Shown here: one piece after another, positions 45,266 through 54,160 of the stretch
Layout of the letters: every line of letters starts with the position of its first letter
How positions within the stretch are numbered: position 1 is the first letter of the stretch
Assembly: GCA_964244115.1 (NCBI GenBank)
Contig: CAXTHM010000007.1
Span: 13,122 to 77,121, forward strand
DNA: 64,000 bases
Direction of reading: 5' to 3'
Origin: CADCWK01 sp964244115
GTDB taxonomy: Bacteria; Chloroflexota; Chloroflexia; Thermomicrobiales; UBA6265
Made by a program: the position numbers and the translations under genes
Notes under the pieces: generated by a model
Seen by the model: the letters and a program-made list of their open reading frames with translations, nothing else
Told to the model about the DNA's origin: nothing
The model's database searches: none

Positions 45266-46347
45266 CAGGCGTCCCCCCTCCAGCGGCGCAAGGCGGGGAA
45301 CCGGTGGAGCCAGCCGGTGATCGCCAGCGTGACCAGCAGGGTCCCCTCGAAGAAGCCGAAGAACGCCGGGTCGATCCCGGCCGCTCTCGGCATCACGTCT
45401 GCCCCGTAGGAGAGCATCCCGAACAGGAGCGAGGCCGGCAGCAGCGCCCAGGGGTTCCGCCGGGCGAGGAAGACGAGCGCGAACGCGACGAAGCCGTACG
45501 CCGGGTTCCACTCCGCCTGGAAGGTCCCCTTGGTCGAGAGGACGTCGTTGGCACCCGCCAGACCGGCGAACGCCCCGCTGATCAGGAACGCCCCCGCGAG
45601 ATACGCCCGGACGGGGATCAGCGCGTGGCGGGCGGCGCGAAGGTTCGCGCCGACGACCCTCAGCTCCAGGCCGGCCACGGTCCAGCGCAGGACGCCCCCG
45701 AGCACGACGATCGCCACGACGGCGACGATCAGGCCGATGTGGATCCTGGTGTCGCCCAGCATCGTCAGGCGGAGTTCCCGCGGGATCGACGGGGTCTGCG
45801 GCGTGACGAGCGACTCGTCCCGGAGCGGCCCCTTGACCAGCCAGGCGGTCAGCGAGATCGCGACGTAGTTGAACATGATCGTCGAGACGATCTCGTTGAC
45901 CCCGAACCGGGCCCGGAGCAGCGCCGGCGGCAGCGCCCAGAGCGCCCCGGCCACCCCGGCGGTGAGCGCGACCCCCAGCCAGAGGACCGGCCGGCTGGCC
46001 GAGAGCAGGTGCGACGCGGCGACCGCCCCCGCCATCGCCCCGATCAGGACCTGGCCGTCGACCCCGACGTTCCAGACTCCGGCCCGGACGGCGATCAAGA
46101 CCCCGGTCCCGGTCAGCAGCAACGGCGTTGCCCGGACCAGCGATTCCTGCAGGCCAGCCGGGCGCAGCAGCGTCCGGTCGACCAGGGCGCGGTAGGCGTC
46201 GAACGGGTCGTTCCCGGTCAGGGCGAGGATCACCGCACCGACCAGGACCGCCACCACGACGGCGGCCAAGGATTCGAGCGATCCCGAGACCCATCCGGGC
46301 ACGGCCGGTCGCGCAGCCAGCCGGACCGCCGGCGTCCCCGTCACCAT
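45265..46347 (-). CDS. ABC transporter permease (BMP/nucleoside type), first subunit
   Basis: A 360-residue NupP/YufP-like permease. Key segments are the DPFDAYRALVDR periplasmic part, the LTGTGVLIAVRAGVWNVGVDGQVLIGA helix pair, RFGVNEIVSTIMFNYVAI and the FLISGAFAGLAGANDVLS loop. It overlaps the ATPase gene by seven bases and the second permease by one, so the three are translationally coupled. Confidence 0.92.
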   Translation of the reverse strand: MVTGTPAVRLAARPAVPGWVSGSLESLAAVVVAVLVGAVILALTGNDPFDAYRALVDRTLLRPAGLQESLVRATPLLLTGTGVLIAVRAGVWNVGVDGQVLIGAMAGAVAASHLLSASRPVLWLGVALTAGVAGALWALPPALLRARFGVNEIVSTIMFNYVAISLTAWLVKGPLRDESLVTPQTPSIPRELRLTMLGDTRIHIGLIVAVVAIVVLGGVLRWTVAGLELRVVGANLRAARHALIPVRAYLAGAFLISGAFAGLAGANDVLSTKGTFQAEWNPAYGFVAFALVFLARRNPWALLPASLLFGMLSYGADVMPRAAGIDPAFFGFFEGTLLVTLAITGWLHRFPALRRWRGDA

Positions 46348-47921
46348 CCCGAGACCATCATCCGCGAGACGGAGGCGCGATCGGTATCGATCGCCCGGGT
46401 CGCCGGCGACAGCCGACCCTCGGCCAGGACCGCGATCTCATCGGCCCGCGCGATCGCCTCATCGAGATCGGGCGTGAACAGGACGACCGCCCCGCCCCGC
46501 CCCGTCACCCGCCCTAGGGCATCCCAGACCAGCTCCTGCGTCCGCAGATCGAGGCCGTGCGTCGGGTTGCCGGCGACGAGCAGGCGCGGCGCCAGTTCCA
46601 TCTCCCGGGCCAGCAGGACCTTCTGCATGTTGCCCCCGGACAGCGTGCCCATCGCGACCGACGGGGTTGGCGGCGAGATGCCCCATCGATCGATGAGGCG
46701 TCGTCCCTGCTCGCGGATCGCGCCAGCCCGCAGCACGCCGAGCCGCTGGGAGGCGGGCCGGCGCTGGCGCTTCAGGAGCAGGTTGAGCGAGACGGAGAGG
46801 TCCGCGACCCCACCCTCGCCGGTGCGATCGTCGGTGAGATAGCTCAGGCCCAGGCCCTGGCGCTCGGCCGCGCTGGAGCCGGCGAGCTCCCGATCGTCGA
46901 GCCGGACGCTGCCGGTCCCCGTCAGATGACCGACGAGGAACTCGGCCAGCTCCCGCTGCCCCTGACCGTCGATCCCAATGATCGCCAGCATCGCCCCGGC
47001 CCGAACCTCGAACGAGACGTCCCGCGGCCGATGGCGCCCGTAGCCGGTCGACGCGCTCGCTTCCCGGACGCTCAGCAGGGGTTTCGAGTCGGCACCTACG
47101 ACAGCCACCCCGAGATGAGCAGTCCCGGATGGCTTCGGCTTGACCGGCGCGACACCCGCGATCTCGGCCGCCGCCGCCGTGCGCACCCCGCCGAACATCG
47201 CCGTGAGCAGGCGCTCCTCGACGCCGACTTCCCACGCCCTCCCACCGGCGCGGGAGTCGTCACGCCTCACCTCGTCGACGATCGCCCCTCGTCGCATGAC
47301 GACGAGCCGATCCGCGATGGCCAGCGCCTCCGGCAGCTTGTGCGTGACGAAGACGATGCCGGTCCCCCGGTCCCGGAGTCGCCGCACGTCCACGAACAGT
47401 CGCTCGACCTGGGCACCGGTCAGGGTCGACGTCGGCTCGTCGAGCAGGAGCAGCCGGGGCTGGCGGGCGAGCACCCGGGCGATCTCCAGTCGCTGCCGCT
47501 CACCGACCGAGAGATCGGCGACGCACTGACCGGGGTCGAGATCCCCCAGCAGGGTGTCAGCCGGGTCGATCCGGCCACCCGAGAGCCGCAATTGCTCCCG
47601 GACGGTGAAGACGGGGACGAGCGCGAAGTGCTGGAAGACCGTCCCGACCCCGGCCCGGATCGCGTCGGCCGGGCTGCGGAGTGCGACGACATCGCCATCG
47701 ACCCGGATCTCCCCGGCGTCCGGCGTCGTCATCCCGGCGAGGATCGCGAGGAGCGTGGACTTGCCGGCGCCGTTCTCGCCGAGCAGCCCGACGATCTCGC
47801 CGGCGCCGACGGTCAGGCCCAGCCCGTCGTTCGCGACGACATCGCCGAATCGCCGGGTCAGACCAGCGACCCGGAGCCGGGGAACCTGCCGTTCAGTGGC
47901 CTCGGAGAGAGAAGACATCAT
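46341..47921 (-). CDS. ABC transporter ATP-binding protein, twin domain
   Basis: A fused pair of nucleotide-binding domains (526 residues) like NupO or RbsA. Domain 1 has Walker A GLLGENGAGKSTLL, signature LSVGERQRLEI and Walker B LLLLDEPTS. Domain 2 has a degenerate Walker A (IGIDGQGQRELAE), signature LSGGNMQKVLLA and LLVAGNPTHGLD without the catalytic Glu. That asymmetry is typical of this class, where only the first site hydrolyses ATP well. It lies 14 bases after the amidase and feeds the two permeases. Confidence 0.94.
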   Translation of the reverse strand: MMSSLSEATERQVPRLRVAGLTRRFGDVVANDGLGLTVGAGEIVGLLGENGAGKSTLLAILAGMTTPDAGEIRVDGDVVALRSPADAIRAGVGTVFQHFALVPVFTVREQLRLSGGRIDPADTLLGDLDPGQCVADLSVGERQRLEIARVLARQPRLLLLDEPTSTLTGAQVERLFVDVRRLRDRGTGIVFVTHKLPEALAIADRLVVMRRGAIVDEVRRDDSRAGGRAWEVGVEERLLTAMFGGVRTAAAAEIAGVAPVKPKPSGTAHLGVAVVGADSKPLLSVREASASTGYGRHRPRDVSFEVRAGAMLAIIGIDGQGQRELAEFLVGHLTGTGSVRLDDRELAGSSAAERQGLGLSYLTDDRTGEGGVADLSVSLNLLLKRQRRPASQRLGVLRAGAIREQGRRLIDRWGISPPTPSVAMGTLSGGNMQKVLLAREMELAPRLLVAGNPTHGLDLRTQELVWDALGRVTGRGGAVVLFTPDLDEAIARADEIAVLAEGRLSPATRAIDTDRASVSRMMVSGW

Positions 47922-47935
47922 CGTGTTGTCGCGCG

Positions 47936-49525
47936 CTACGCATTCCGCTGGCGGGTCGGCGGCATGGCGCCGGCGACCCGGTAAGTCGGCTCGGTCCGGG
48001 CCTTGGTCGCCTGCTCGAATGCGAACGCCAGCCGGATCAGGGTCACCTCGCTCCAGGCCCGGCCCGTGAACGTGATCCCGACCGGCAGACCACCGGCGAG
48101 ACCGGCCGGGACGGTGATCGCCGGGTAGCCCGCGATCGCCGACGGGTTGGACGCCGCCCCCCGGTGCGACTCGCCATTGACCAGGTCGATCTTGGCGGCC
48201 GGGCTCATCGTCGGCATGACGAGGGCATCGAGCCGGTGCTCGGCCATCACGGCGTCGATCCCCTCGGTCCGGGCCAGCCGGTGGGTCCGCTCCCGGGCGC
48301 CGATGTACTCGGGCTCGGTCAGCGGCCCCTTCGCTTCGGCCATCTCGAGCAGCTCCTGGGCGAAGTACGGCATCTCTTGCTCAGCATGGGCGACGTTGAA
48401 GGCGATCAGATCGGCGAGCGAGCGGACCGGCGCGTCCGGTCCGAGCCCGGCCAGCCAGTCGTTGAGCCCCGCCTTGAACTCGTAGAGCATGACGTTCATG
48501 CCGTCCATGTTCCGCGGCGGCCAGCCACCGGCCAGGTCGGTCGCGGTCGGGATGTCCGCCGGGTCGATCACCTCGGCGCCGAGGTCCCGGAAGACCTGGA
48601 GTGCCTCCTCGGCGACCCGATCGGCGGCGACGCTATAGCCCCAGTAGACGGACCGGGCGACCCCGATCCGGGCGCCGCGCAGACCGTCCGGGTCGAGAGC
48701 GAGGGTGTAGTCACTCCGGTGCAGGTTGGCCCCGGCCGTCATGGCGTCGTGCGGGTCGGACCCGGCGATGACCGACAGGACGAGGGCGGCGTCGGCGACG
48801 GTCCGGGCCATCGGGCCGACCGTGTCCTGCGTCCAGGAGATCGGGATCACACCGGCCCGGCTGGTCAGGCCGACCGTCGGCTTGATCCCGACCAGCCCGC
48901 AGGCCGCCGCCGGGCAGAGGATCGAGCCGTTGGTCTCCGTCCCGAGCGCGACCGCGCCGAGCGAGGCCGCGATCGCCGCCCCCGAACCGGACGACGAGCC
49001 GGACGGCGAGGCATCGAGCGCGTACGGGTTGCGAGTCTGCCCGCCACGACCGCTCCAGCCGCTGGACGGGCTCGTCGAGCGGAAGTTGGCCCACTCGCTC
49101 AGGTTGGTCTTGCCGAGGATGACCGCCCCGGCCGCTTCCAGCCGCTCGACGACATGGGCCGGGCGGGCCGGGCGGGCACCGACCAGCGCCAGCGACCCGG
49201 CGGTCGTCTCCATCCCGTCGGTCGTGGCGATGTTGTCCTTGATGAGCACCGGGATGCCGTGGAGCGGCCCCCGGCTCCCGCCCTCCGCCCGCTCCCGGTC
49301 CCGGGCGGACGCCGCGGCGTCCGCCTCCGGGCCGAGTTCCAGCACCGACCGCAGGGTCGGGCCGGCGGCGTCGATCGCGGCGATCCGGTCCCGGTAGGCC
49401 CCGGCGAGCCCGACCGAGGTCGCCTCGCCTGCTCCCAGCCGGCGCCGAAGCTCGGCGATGGGCGTCCCGATCAGGTCCGCGGAAACGTTGTCGGTGTCGT
49501 GAGCGTGGTCAGCTGGCTGTGGCAC
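47936..49525 (-). CDS. Amidase-signature hydrolase
   Basis: A Ser-Ser-Lys amidase of 529 residues. Lys is in PVLIKDNI, the cis-Ser and nucleophile lie in DASPSGSSSGSGAAIAAS followed by ALGTETNGSI, and GIKPTVGLTSRAGVIPIS completes the signature. The length fits stand-alone amidases rather than GatA of the tRNA amidotransferase, and no gatB/C is nearby. GTG at 49525 is chosen: GAGGACC lies upstream. It is first in an operon with an ABC importer, suggesting that an imported amide or ureide-containing compound is hydrolysed, which is inference. Confidence 0.9.
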   Translation of the reverse strand: MPQPADHAHDTDNVSADLIGTPIAELRRRLGAGEATSVGLAGAYRDRIAAIDAAGPTLRSVLELGPEADAAASARDRERAEGGSRGPLHGIPVLIKDNIATTDGMETTAGSLALVGARPARPAHVVERLEAAGAVILGKTNLSEWANFRSTSPSSGWSGRGGQTRNPYALDASPSGSSSGSGAAIAASLGAVALGTETNGSILCPAAACGLVGIKPTVGLTSRAGVIPISWTQDTVGPMARTVADAALVLSVIAGSDPHDAMTAGANLHRSDYTLALDPDGLRGARIGVARSVYWGYSVAADRVAEEALQVFRDLGAEVIDPADIPTATDLAGGWPPRNMDGMNVMLYEFKAGLNDWLAGLGPDAPVRSLADLIAFNVAHAEQEMPYFAQELLEMAEAKGPLTEPEYIGARERTHRLARTEGIDAVMAEHRLDALVMPTMSPAAKIDLVNGESHRGAASNPSAIAGYPAITVPAGLAGGLPVGITFTGRAWSEVTLIRLAFAFEQATKARTEPTYRVAGAMPPTRQRNA

Positions 49526-49815
49526 CGTCTGGTCCTCTGTCCATCCCCTCGGGGACGATGATCCGGCCCGTGGGCATCGGATCGTCGGAGCGTCGCGATT
49601 GCCACATGATGACAAACGGATCGTCGCTTTGACAGAGCCTTCACGACGCCGGAGTCCGGCGTGCGATCTCGATGTGCCGATCGACCCAGCCTACCGGAGA
49701 GGCTAGAGCATGAGGCAACTGGGGGAGCGCCACCGACCGGGCGCTGAAGCCGCCCGGCAACCCGACGACCCGTCGGCCTCCCATTTTGGTGCTTCGCGGG
49801 ATTCGACGGAGGATC

Positions 49816-50952
49816 TCACTCCTGGTTCCCACGGCTGCCCTCCGTCTCATCGAGGACGACGGCCGTCAGCCGGAGCGCCAGCTCGGCGGACCCGTGCTCA
49901 CGCTCGTCATCGATCGCGGTGGCGATGGTGATCGCGCGACCGGAGCGATTGACGATCCGCAGGGCGGCGGTCGTGCTCCCGGGGCCGGCACCGGTGTGGC
50001 CCGTCACACCGCCGATCGACAGTCCGGTCCCGAGCAGGACGCCGTGCCCCCAGGCGAGTCGCCCGGGCGACGTCCGCTCGGCGACACGGACGACCGGGGT
50101 CGTCATGGAGGCCAACGATCCCGGCGAGAGCAACTGGCCACCCAGCAGACGGTCGAACAGGGCGGCGGTCTCCTCGATCGTCGAGCGGACGACGCCGTGC
50201 GCGACCCAACCGGGGTGGTAGGTGGGCGGACCTATGCCCGGACTGCCTCCGGCCCCGTCGAACAGCAGGTGGCCCACGTCGTCCGGCGTGAGCGCGACCG
50301 ATGTCCGGCTGAGACCGAGCGGCGCAAAGACCAGTCGCGCGAGCGCCGCGGTCAGGGGCAACCCACTGGTCGTCTCGATGATCCGGCGGACCAGGAGATA
50401 CCCGATGTTGCTGTACCGCCACTGACCACCGGCCGGCCCGAGCGGCCCGACGGACCGGGCTCGTTCGAGATAGGTCTCCAGCGGCCAGGGTGCATCGAGA
50501 TGCCTGGCCACCGCCTCGTGGTATCCCGGCCAGTCACCGTAGTCGGGGAGGCCGGCGGTGTGGCTGAGCAACTGGCCGACGGTCGCCACCGGATCGATGG
50601 GCGTCCCCGGCAGCAGGTGGACGACCCGACGACCAAGCGTCAGCCGGCCGAGATCGACCAGCCGGAAGGCCGCGGCGGCGAGGACGGTCTTGGACAGGCT
50701 CCAGAGCAACAGTCCGCGGCCGTGCGATAGGTTGGCAGTCCGCTGAACGACGACGCCGGACTGCCAGCCCATCGGACCGCCGATCGCGACAGCGGCCGTG
50801 CGGGCCGGGGCGGACTCGACGCCGAACCAGGCGTCGAGTGCCCCATTCGCCACGGCCAGGGATGCGTCGGATAGCGGCGACCAGTCGAGGGTCACCACCG
50901 TCGCCCGGCGGATGGTCGACTCCGGATTCGGTCGTGTGTCGTGATCGGACAT
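49816..50952 (-). CDS. Serine hydrolase, beta-lactamase/DD-peptidase-like
   Basis: A 378-residue class C-type serine hydrolase. The SxxK nucleophile motif is in LLLWSLSKTV, the Tyr motif is YSNIGY, and HTGAGPG replaces the KTG box as in esterase-like relatives. QLLSHTAGLPDYG is the family's signature helix. No signal peptide or membrane segment is evident, so it is likely cytosolic or an esterase. The ATG at 50952 has GGAG six bases upstream; the longer frame to 51987 is antisense to the bactofilin gene and rejected. About 290 bases separate it from the amidase, with nothing recognised there. Confidence 0.85.
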   Translation of the reverse strand: MSDHDTRPNPESTIRRATVVTLDWSPLSDASLAVANGALDAWFGVESAPARTAAVAIGGPMGWQSGVVVQRTANLSHGRGLLLWSLSKTVLAAAAFRLVDLGRLTLGRRVVHLLPGTPIDPVATVGQLLSHTAGLPDYGDWPGYHEAVARHLDAPWPLETYLERARSVGPLGPAGGQWRYSNIGYLLVRRIIETTSGLPLTAALARLVFAPLGLSRTSVALTPDDVGHLLFDGAGGSPGIGPPTYHPGWVAHGVVRSTIEETAALFDRLLGGQLLSPGSLASMTTPVVRVAERTSPGRLAWGHGVLLGTGLSIGGVTGHTGAGPGSTTAALRIVNRSGRAITIATAIDDEREHGSAELALRLTAVVLDETEGSRGNQE

Positions 50953-51112
50953 GGGCATCTCCGGGTGATCGGCAGCCGGACAATCAATCCGTTTCCGGTG
51001 CAGTTGTCGTTTACCAGAACAACCGGGCGCGGTCATGCAACCGATCGTCGACCCGACGAGGTGAGCGGTCGGGACAGCCACCACCCAGGCGAACCTGCTG
51101 AGCGCACCGGGG

Positions 51113-51150
51113 TTCACCCGTTGTCCGCTTGTGTTAGAGTGTACGTACAC
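51113..51150 (+). promoter_or_regulatory. Promoter and candidate operator of the bactofilin operon
   Basis: TTCACC (51113-51118), a 16-base spacer and TAGAGT (51135-51140) form a plausible promoter. The 12-bp perfect palindrome GTGTACGTACAC at 51139-51150 overlaps the expected start and would suit a dimeric repressor. The rest of the 50953-51285 divergent gap shows no gene. Confidence 0.4.
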
Positions 51151-51285
51151 CCTGATTCCCGCGCGATCCGGCGACCCGAGCAGGTCAACCGTCGCCGGGA
51201 GGCAGTTCGGCGCGGACGCACCGCCGTCGTGAACGCACGTCACGCGTCGCATCGCTCGACCGAGCAGAGTGAGAGGGATCGGACC

Positions 51286-51963
51286 GTGGTATTCCGCCGT
51301 GATAACCGGGACAGCAACAAGACGCCGGAGACGTTCTCTCGCCAGCTGGAGACCCTCCGGCAGCAGCCTGCCGCCCGCCGGGACGACCGTGGCGACCAGG
51401 ACGACGAGTTCGAACCGGAGGCCGAGTACGTGTACGAGCAGGAATCGGCCCGCGAGACCCCGCCCCGGCCGGGTCCACAGCCCCAGAGCGCCTTCCCTGC
51501 CTACGCACGCGAATCGGCGCCGTCGGGGGGAGCCGGTATGGACATCGATCAGTCGCCGTACAGCACCAGCCAGCCGACCAGCGTCATCGCCGCCGACACG
51601 ATCTGGCGCGGGGACATGGAGTCCAACGGCGACGTTCACATCCACGGCCAGTTCCAGGGCACCGTCACCGCCCGGACGGACATCTTCGTCTCCGAGGATG
51701 CCGAGGCCGACGCGACCCTGGTCGCGAACTCGATCGTGGTCGCCGGCAACGTCAAGGGTGTGATCCGCGCCTCGACGCGCCTCGAGATCCTGCCGCAGGG
51801 CCGGATCAGCGGCGAGATCATCGCCCCGACCGTCGTCGCCCACGATGGCGCCCGGGTCAACGCCACGGTGCGGATGACCCTGACCGCCGAGGAGCAGGCC
51901 GGGACACCGCCCAGGGTCAGCACCTCGAATCGCCGGACCAGCCGGTCGGGCGTCCGCTACTAG
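51286..51963 (+). CDS. Bactofilin, first copy
   Basis: Bactofilins polymerise into cytoskeletal beta-helix filaments that scaffold envelope proteins. The 225-residue protein has a Gln/Glu/Pro-rich N-terminal tail (about 85 residues), then the triangular beta-helix: ADTIWRGDMESNGDVHIHGQFQGTV, VAGNVKGVIRA, LPQGRISGEIIAPTVV. GTG at 51286 has GAGAGGGA nine bases before it; an ATG at 51538 would keep only the core. It lies 60 bases before a second bactofilin, so hetero-filaments are plausible. Confidence 0.9.
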   Translation: MVFRRDNRDSNKTPETFSRQLETLRQQPAARRDDRGDQDDEFEPEAEYVYEQESARETPPRPGPQPQSAFPAYARESAPSGGAGMDIDQSPYSTSQPTSVIAADTIWRGDMESNGDVHIHGQFQGTVTARTDIFVSEDAEADATLVANSIVVAGNVKGVIRASTRLEILPQGRISGEIIAPTVVAHDGARVNATVRMTLTAEEQAGTPPRVSTSNRRTSRSGVRY

Positions 51964-52023
51964 CACCGGGCGTCGGACGTTCGCCACCGGCCATCGTCGC
52001 CTTCACCCAGCAGGAGTCGCACC

Positions 52024-52716
52024 ATGTCCACGCGCACCGCGCCAACTGGCGCCTATGACACCGGCCGCGGCCAGGCCTTCGACGCCGCCGAGGCCCTGAG
52101 CCTGATCGATCGGCACTCCGCCTTCGACGGGACCTATCGCTCCAGCCGGGACCTGCGGATCGAGGGCCAGGTCAAAGGCACGATCGAGTGCCGTGGGACC
52201 CTCCATGTCGCGCAGGGTGCCCAGGTCGACGCCCACGTCGAGGCCGAGAACATCGTCGTTGCCGGCGAACTGAGCGGCGAAATCGTCTGCCGGGGCCGTC
52301 TCCAGCTCATGCCGACCGGCCGCCTTCGGGGCAAGGTCTCCACCCAGACACTCGTCATCAACGAGGGCGCTATCTACGAGGGCCAGCTCGAGATGATGAG
52401 CCCGGAGACCGGGACCCGGCTGGCCTCCCTCTCGGCCGCGCCCCGCCCGATCGCGTCAGTTGCCAGTGCGCCTACGCAGCCCACTCCGGCGCCGACACCA
52501 TCCTCCATCCCGGCCCCGGTCGCCTCGGCCACCCCGGACGCCGCTCCGCTGGCACCGCAGCCCCTGAATGCCCCGGCCGACCTGCGCTCCCGGATGGACC
52601 AGGGCAACGGCGGTCCCGGCGGGACGAGCACGTTCATCCGGCGTTTCGGCGGACCCGAGACTCCATGGGACGGCAGTCGCGAGGGTGAGGGAGAGGACGA
52701 AGAGGAGAAGGACTAG
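52024..52716 (+). CDS. Bactofilin, second copy
   Basis: A 230-residue bactofilin with the core at residues 25-130 (FDGTYRSSRDLRIEGQVKGTIECRG, ENIVVAGELSGEIVCRG, MPTGRLRGKVSTQTLVI). It differs from its neighbour by a short N-terminus and a long Pro/Ala/Thr-rich C-terminal tail ending in acidic residues. AGGAG precedes the ATG. The tails of the two copies are on opposite ends, which would let mixed filaments display different binding surfaces; that is inference. Confidence 0.9.
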   Translation: MSTRTAPTGAYDTGRGQAFDAAEALSLIDRHSAFDGTYRSSRDLRIEGQVKGTIECRGTLHVAQGAQVDAHVEAENIVVAGELSGEIVCRGRLQLMPTGRLRGKVSTQTLVINEGAIYEGQLEMMSPETGTRLASLSAAPRPIASVASAPTQPTPAPTPSSIPAPVASATPDAAPLAPQPLNAPADLRSRMDQGNGGPGGTSTFIRRFGGPETPWDGSREGEGEDEEEKD

Positions 52717-52771
52717 CCGGTTACTGGTCCGCCAGCGGTTACGGCGACGATCCGGGCGGACCGGACTTTGT

Positions 52772-52780
52772 TGCTATACT
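52772..52780 (+). promoter_or_regulatory. Extended -10 promoter of the SH3-domain gene
   Basis: TGCTATACT, identical to the element before rpsB, with a start expected near 52787. No -35 is visible. The gene may be transcribed both from here and from the bactofilin promoter. Confidence 0.45.
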
Positions 52781-52942
52781 CCCGAAATTGAGGTCCGGCG
52801 ATCCCCGCTCGGCGCTCCTCCCCGATCGACCGTCCGCGGTCCGTTGCTGGCGGACTGGCACCCGTGGCCCGCCGGACGACCCATGCTCACCGAAACGCTG
52901 TCACCGCTCGCCTGACCGGCCAGGGCAGCTCAGGAGGCAAGA

Positions 52943-53938
52943 TTGGACCGCAGCCCCACGACCGCACCGACCACCGATCACCGGCCGACCACACGGCCCG
53001 CGCCTCAGGACGGTTCCCCGGGGTCGGTGCGTCGCGGACCCGCCCGGCAAGGGACGAGTCGAGCGGCCAGCGGGGACCCGGTCCTGGAGAACGGCCGGGC
53101 CCCGAGCCGGCTCGGGCAAGCCATCCGGAGCCTCCTGCCATCGTCGGCGGTCGGCAGTGCGCCGGCCTACAGCAGCGGTGGAGGCGGCTTTCGATCCGGC
53201 AACCGTCCCGAGATGCCGTCGCGGGGCGGCCCGAACGTCGCAGTCCGCGGCGGCGGGCCGCCGGCCGGTGGTGGCGGAGGCGGAGGCCCCCGGATGCCAC
53301 GCGGCGGCCCCAGCCCGCGGCCCGAGCGCTACTGGACGGACTACCTCCGGATCGCCCTACCGATCATCGGTCTGATCCTGATGCTGAGCGTCTTCATCTT
53401 CTGGGTCGGCAGCATCATCGATGGCAACAATGACGATGCCGATGTGACGCCGAGCGCGGTCGCCCTCGTGCAGACGCCAGCTCCCAGCGACGGTGCGGTG
53501 ACGGCGACGGTCGCTCCGACGCAGTCCGCCGCGCCGAGCAACGCCGAGGGGGCCAACACCAGCCCGTCCGGCGAAGCGATCGCCGCCGGAGACACCGAGC
53601 CCACGACGGAGCCAAGTGCAGAGGAATCGACGGCTCCGGACGACGAGCCAACCGACGAGCCGGCAGCCGACGAGGCAGCAACAGAGCCGCCGGCGGATGA
53701 AGCGACCTTCGCAGCCGACGATGTCGTCACGGTCAACGAAGATGGTGAAGACGGTGTCAATATCAGAGAGGCAGCCGGGACTGACGCCGTCTCTGTCGCG
53801 ACCGTCGTTCCCGGGGATGTGCTGACTATCGTTAGCGGCCCCGAGACGGCCGGTGACCTGGAGTGGTACGAGGTGACGACGGAAGACGGCACCGAGGGCT
53901 GGATAGCGTCTCAGTTCCTTGACGCTTCCGAAGGCTGA
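52943..53938 (+). CDS. Single-pass membrane protein with extracellular SH3 domain
   Basis: A 331-residue protein. The N-terminal 130 residues are Gly/Pro/Arg-rich and basic (cytoplasmic by the positive-inside rule). One membrane helix (IALPIIGLILMLSVFIFWVG, about 138-158) is followed by a Thr/Glu/Pro-rich linker of about 90 residues. A bacterial SH3 domain ends the chain (VNIREAAGTDAVSVATVVPGDVLTIVSG to EGWIASQFL), a fold that often binds cell-wall peptides. The TTG start at 52943 is chosen because AGGAGG lies about six bases upstream. Its place after two bactofilins suggests a scaffold-to-wall link. Confidence 0.85.
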   Translation: MDRSPTTAPTTDHRPTTRPAPQDGSPGSVRRGPARQGTSRAASGDPVLENGRAPSRLGQAIRSLLPSSAVGSAPAYSSGGGGFRSGNRPEMPSRGGPNVAVRGGGPPAGGGGGGGPRMPRGGPSPRPERYWTDYLRIALPIIGLILMLSVFIFWVGSIIDGNNDDADVTPSAVALVQTPAPSDGAVTATVAPTQSAAPSNAEGANTSPSGEAIAAGDTEPTTEPSAEESTAPDDEPTDEPAADEAATEPPADEATFAADDVVTVNEDGEDGVNIREAAGTDAVSVATVVPGDVLTIVSGPETAGDLEWYEVTTEDGTEGWIASQFLDASEG

Positions 53939-53961
53939 CCGGGAACGACCTTCGTTGAGAC

Positions 53962-54001
53962 GGTCCGCCCCAACCCTGAGGGTTGGGGCGGACCATTTTT
54001 T
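53962..54001 (+). terminator. Intrinsic terminator of the bactofilin/SH3 unit
   Basis: A 15-bp perfect stem (53962-53976 with 53980-53994) with a TGA loop is followed by ATTTTTT, the best terminator in the window. Confidence 0.9.
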
Positions 54002-54016
54002 GGCCGGGACGCGACC

Positions 54017-54025
54017 TGCTATACT
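54017..54025 (+). promoter_or_regulatory. Extended -10 promoter of the rpsB operon
   Basis: TGCTATACT with an expected start near 54032. The resulting leader of about 130 bases before rpsB could hold an S2-type autoregulatory site, but I cannot draw a specific structure. Confidence 0.5.
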
Positions 54026-54160
54026 CTCGTGCGGTCCAGCTCGTCTGGCCCGTCTAATTCGCACGCGCTGCGACGGAGGATGGGGTGCCGCGATTCGCTC
54101 GCGGTCCATGCCCGGATGACCAGCGCGGAGGCAACCAACCACCCACAGGGAGAACGACCC

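Noticed and set aside
44318..46294. 658-codon minus-strand permease
   Set aside because: Residues before the ATG at 45265 are an out-of-frame reading of the first permease.
47936..49525. GatA subunit of Asp/Glu-tRNA amidotransferase
   Set aside because: No gatB or gatC nearby; ABC-importer context and length fit a stand-alone amidase better.
49816..51987. 723-codon minus-strand frame as one gene
   Set aside because: Only the part up to 50952 has the serine-hydrolase fold; the rest is antisense to the bactofilin gene.
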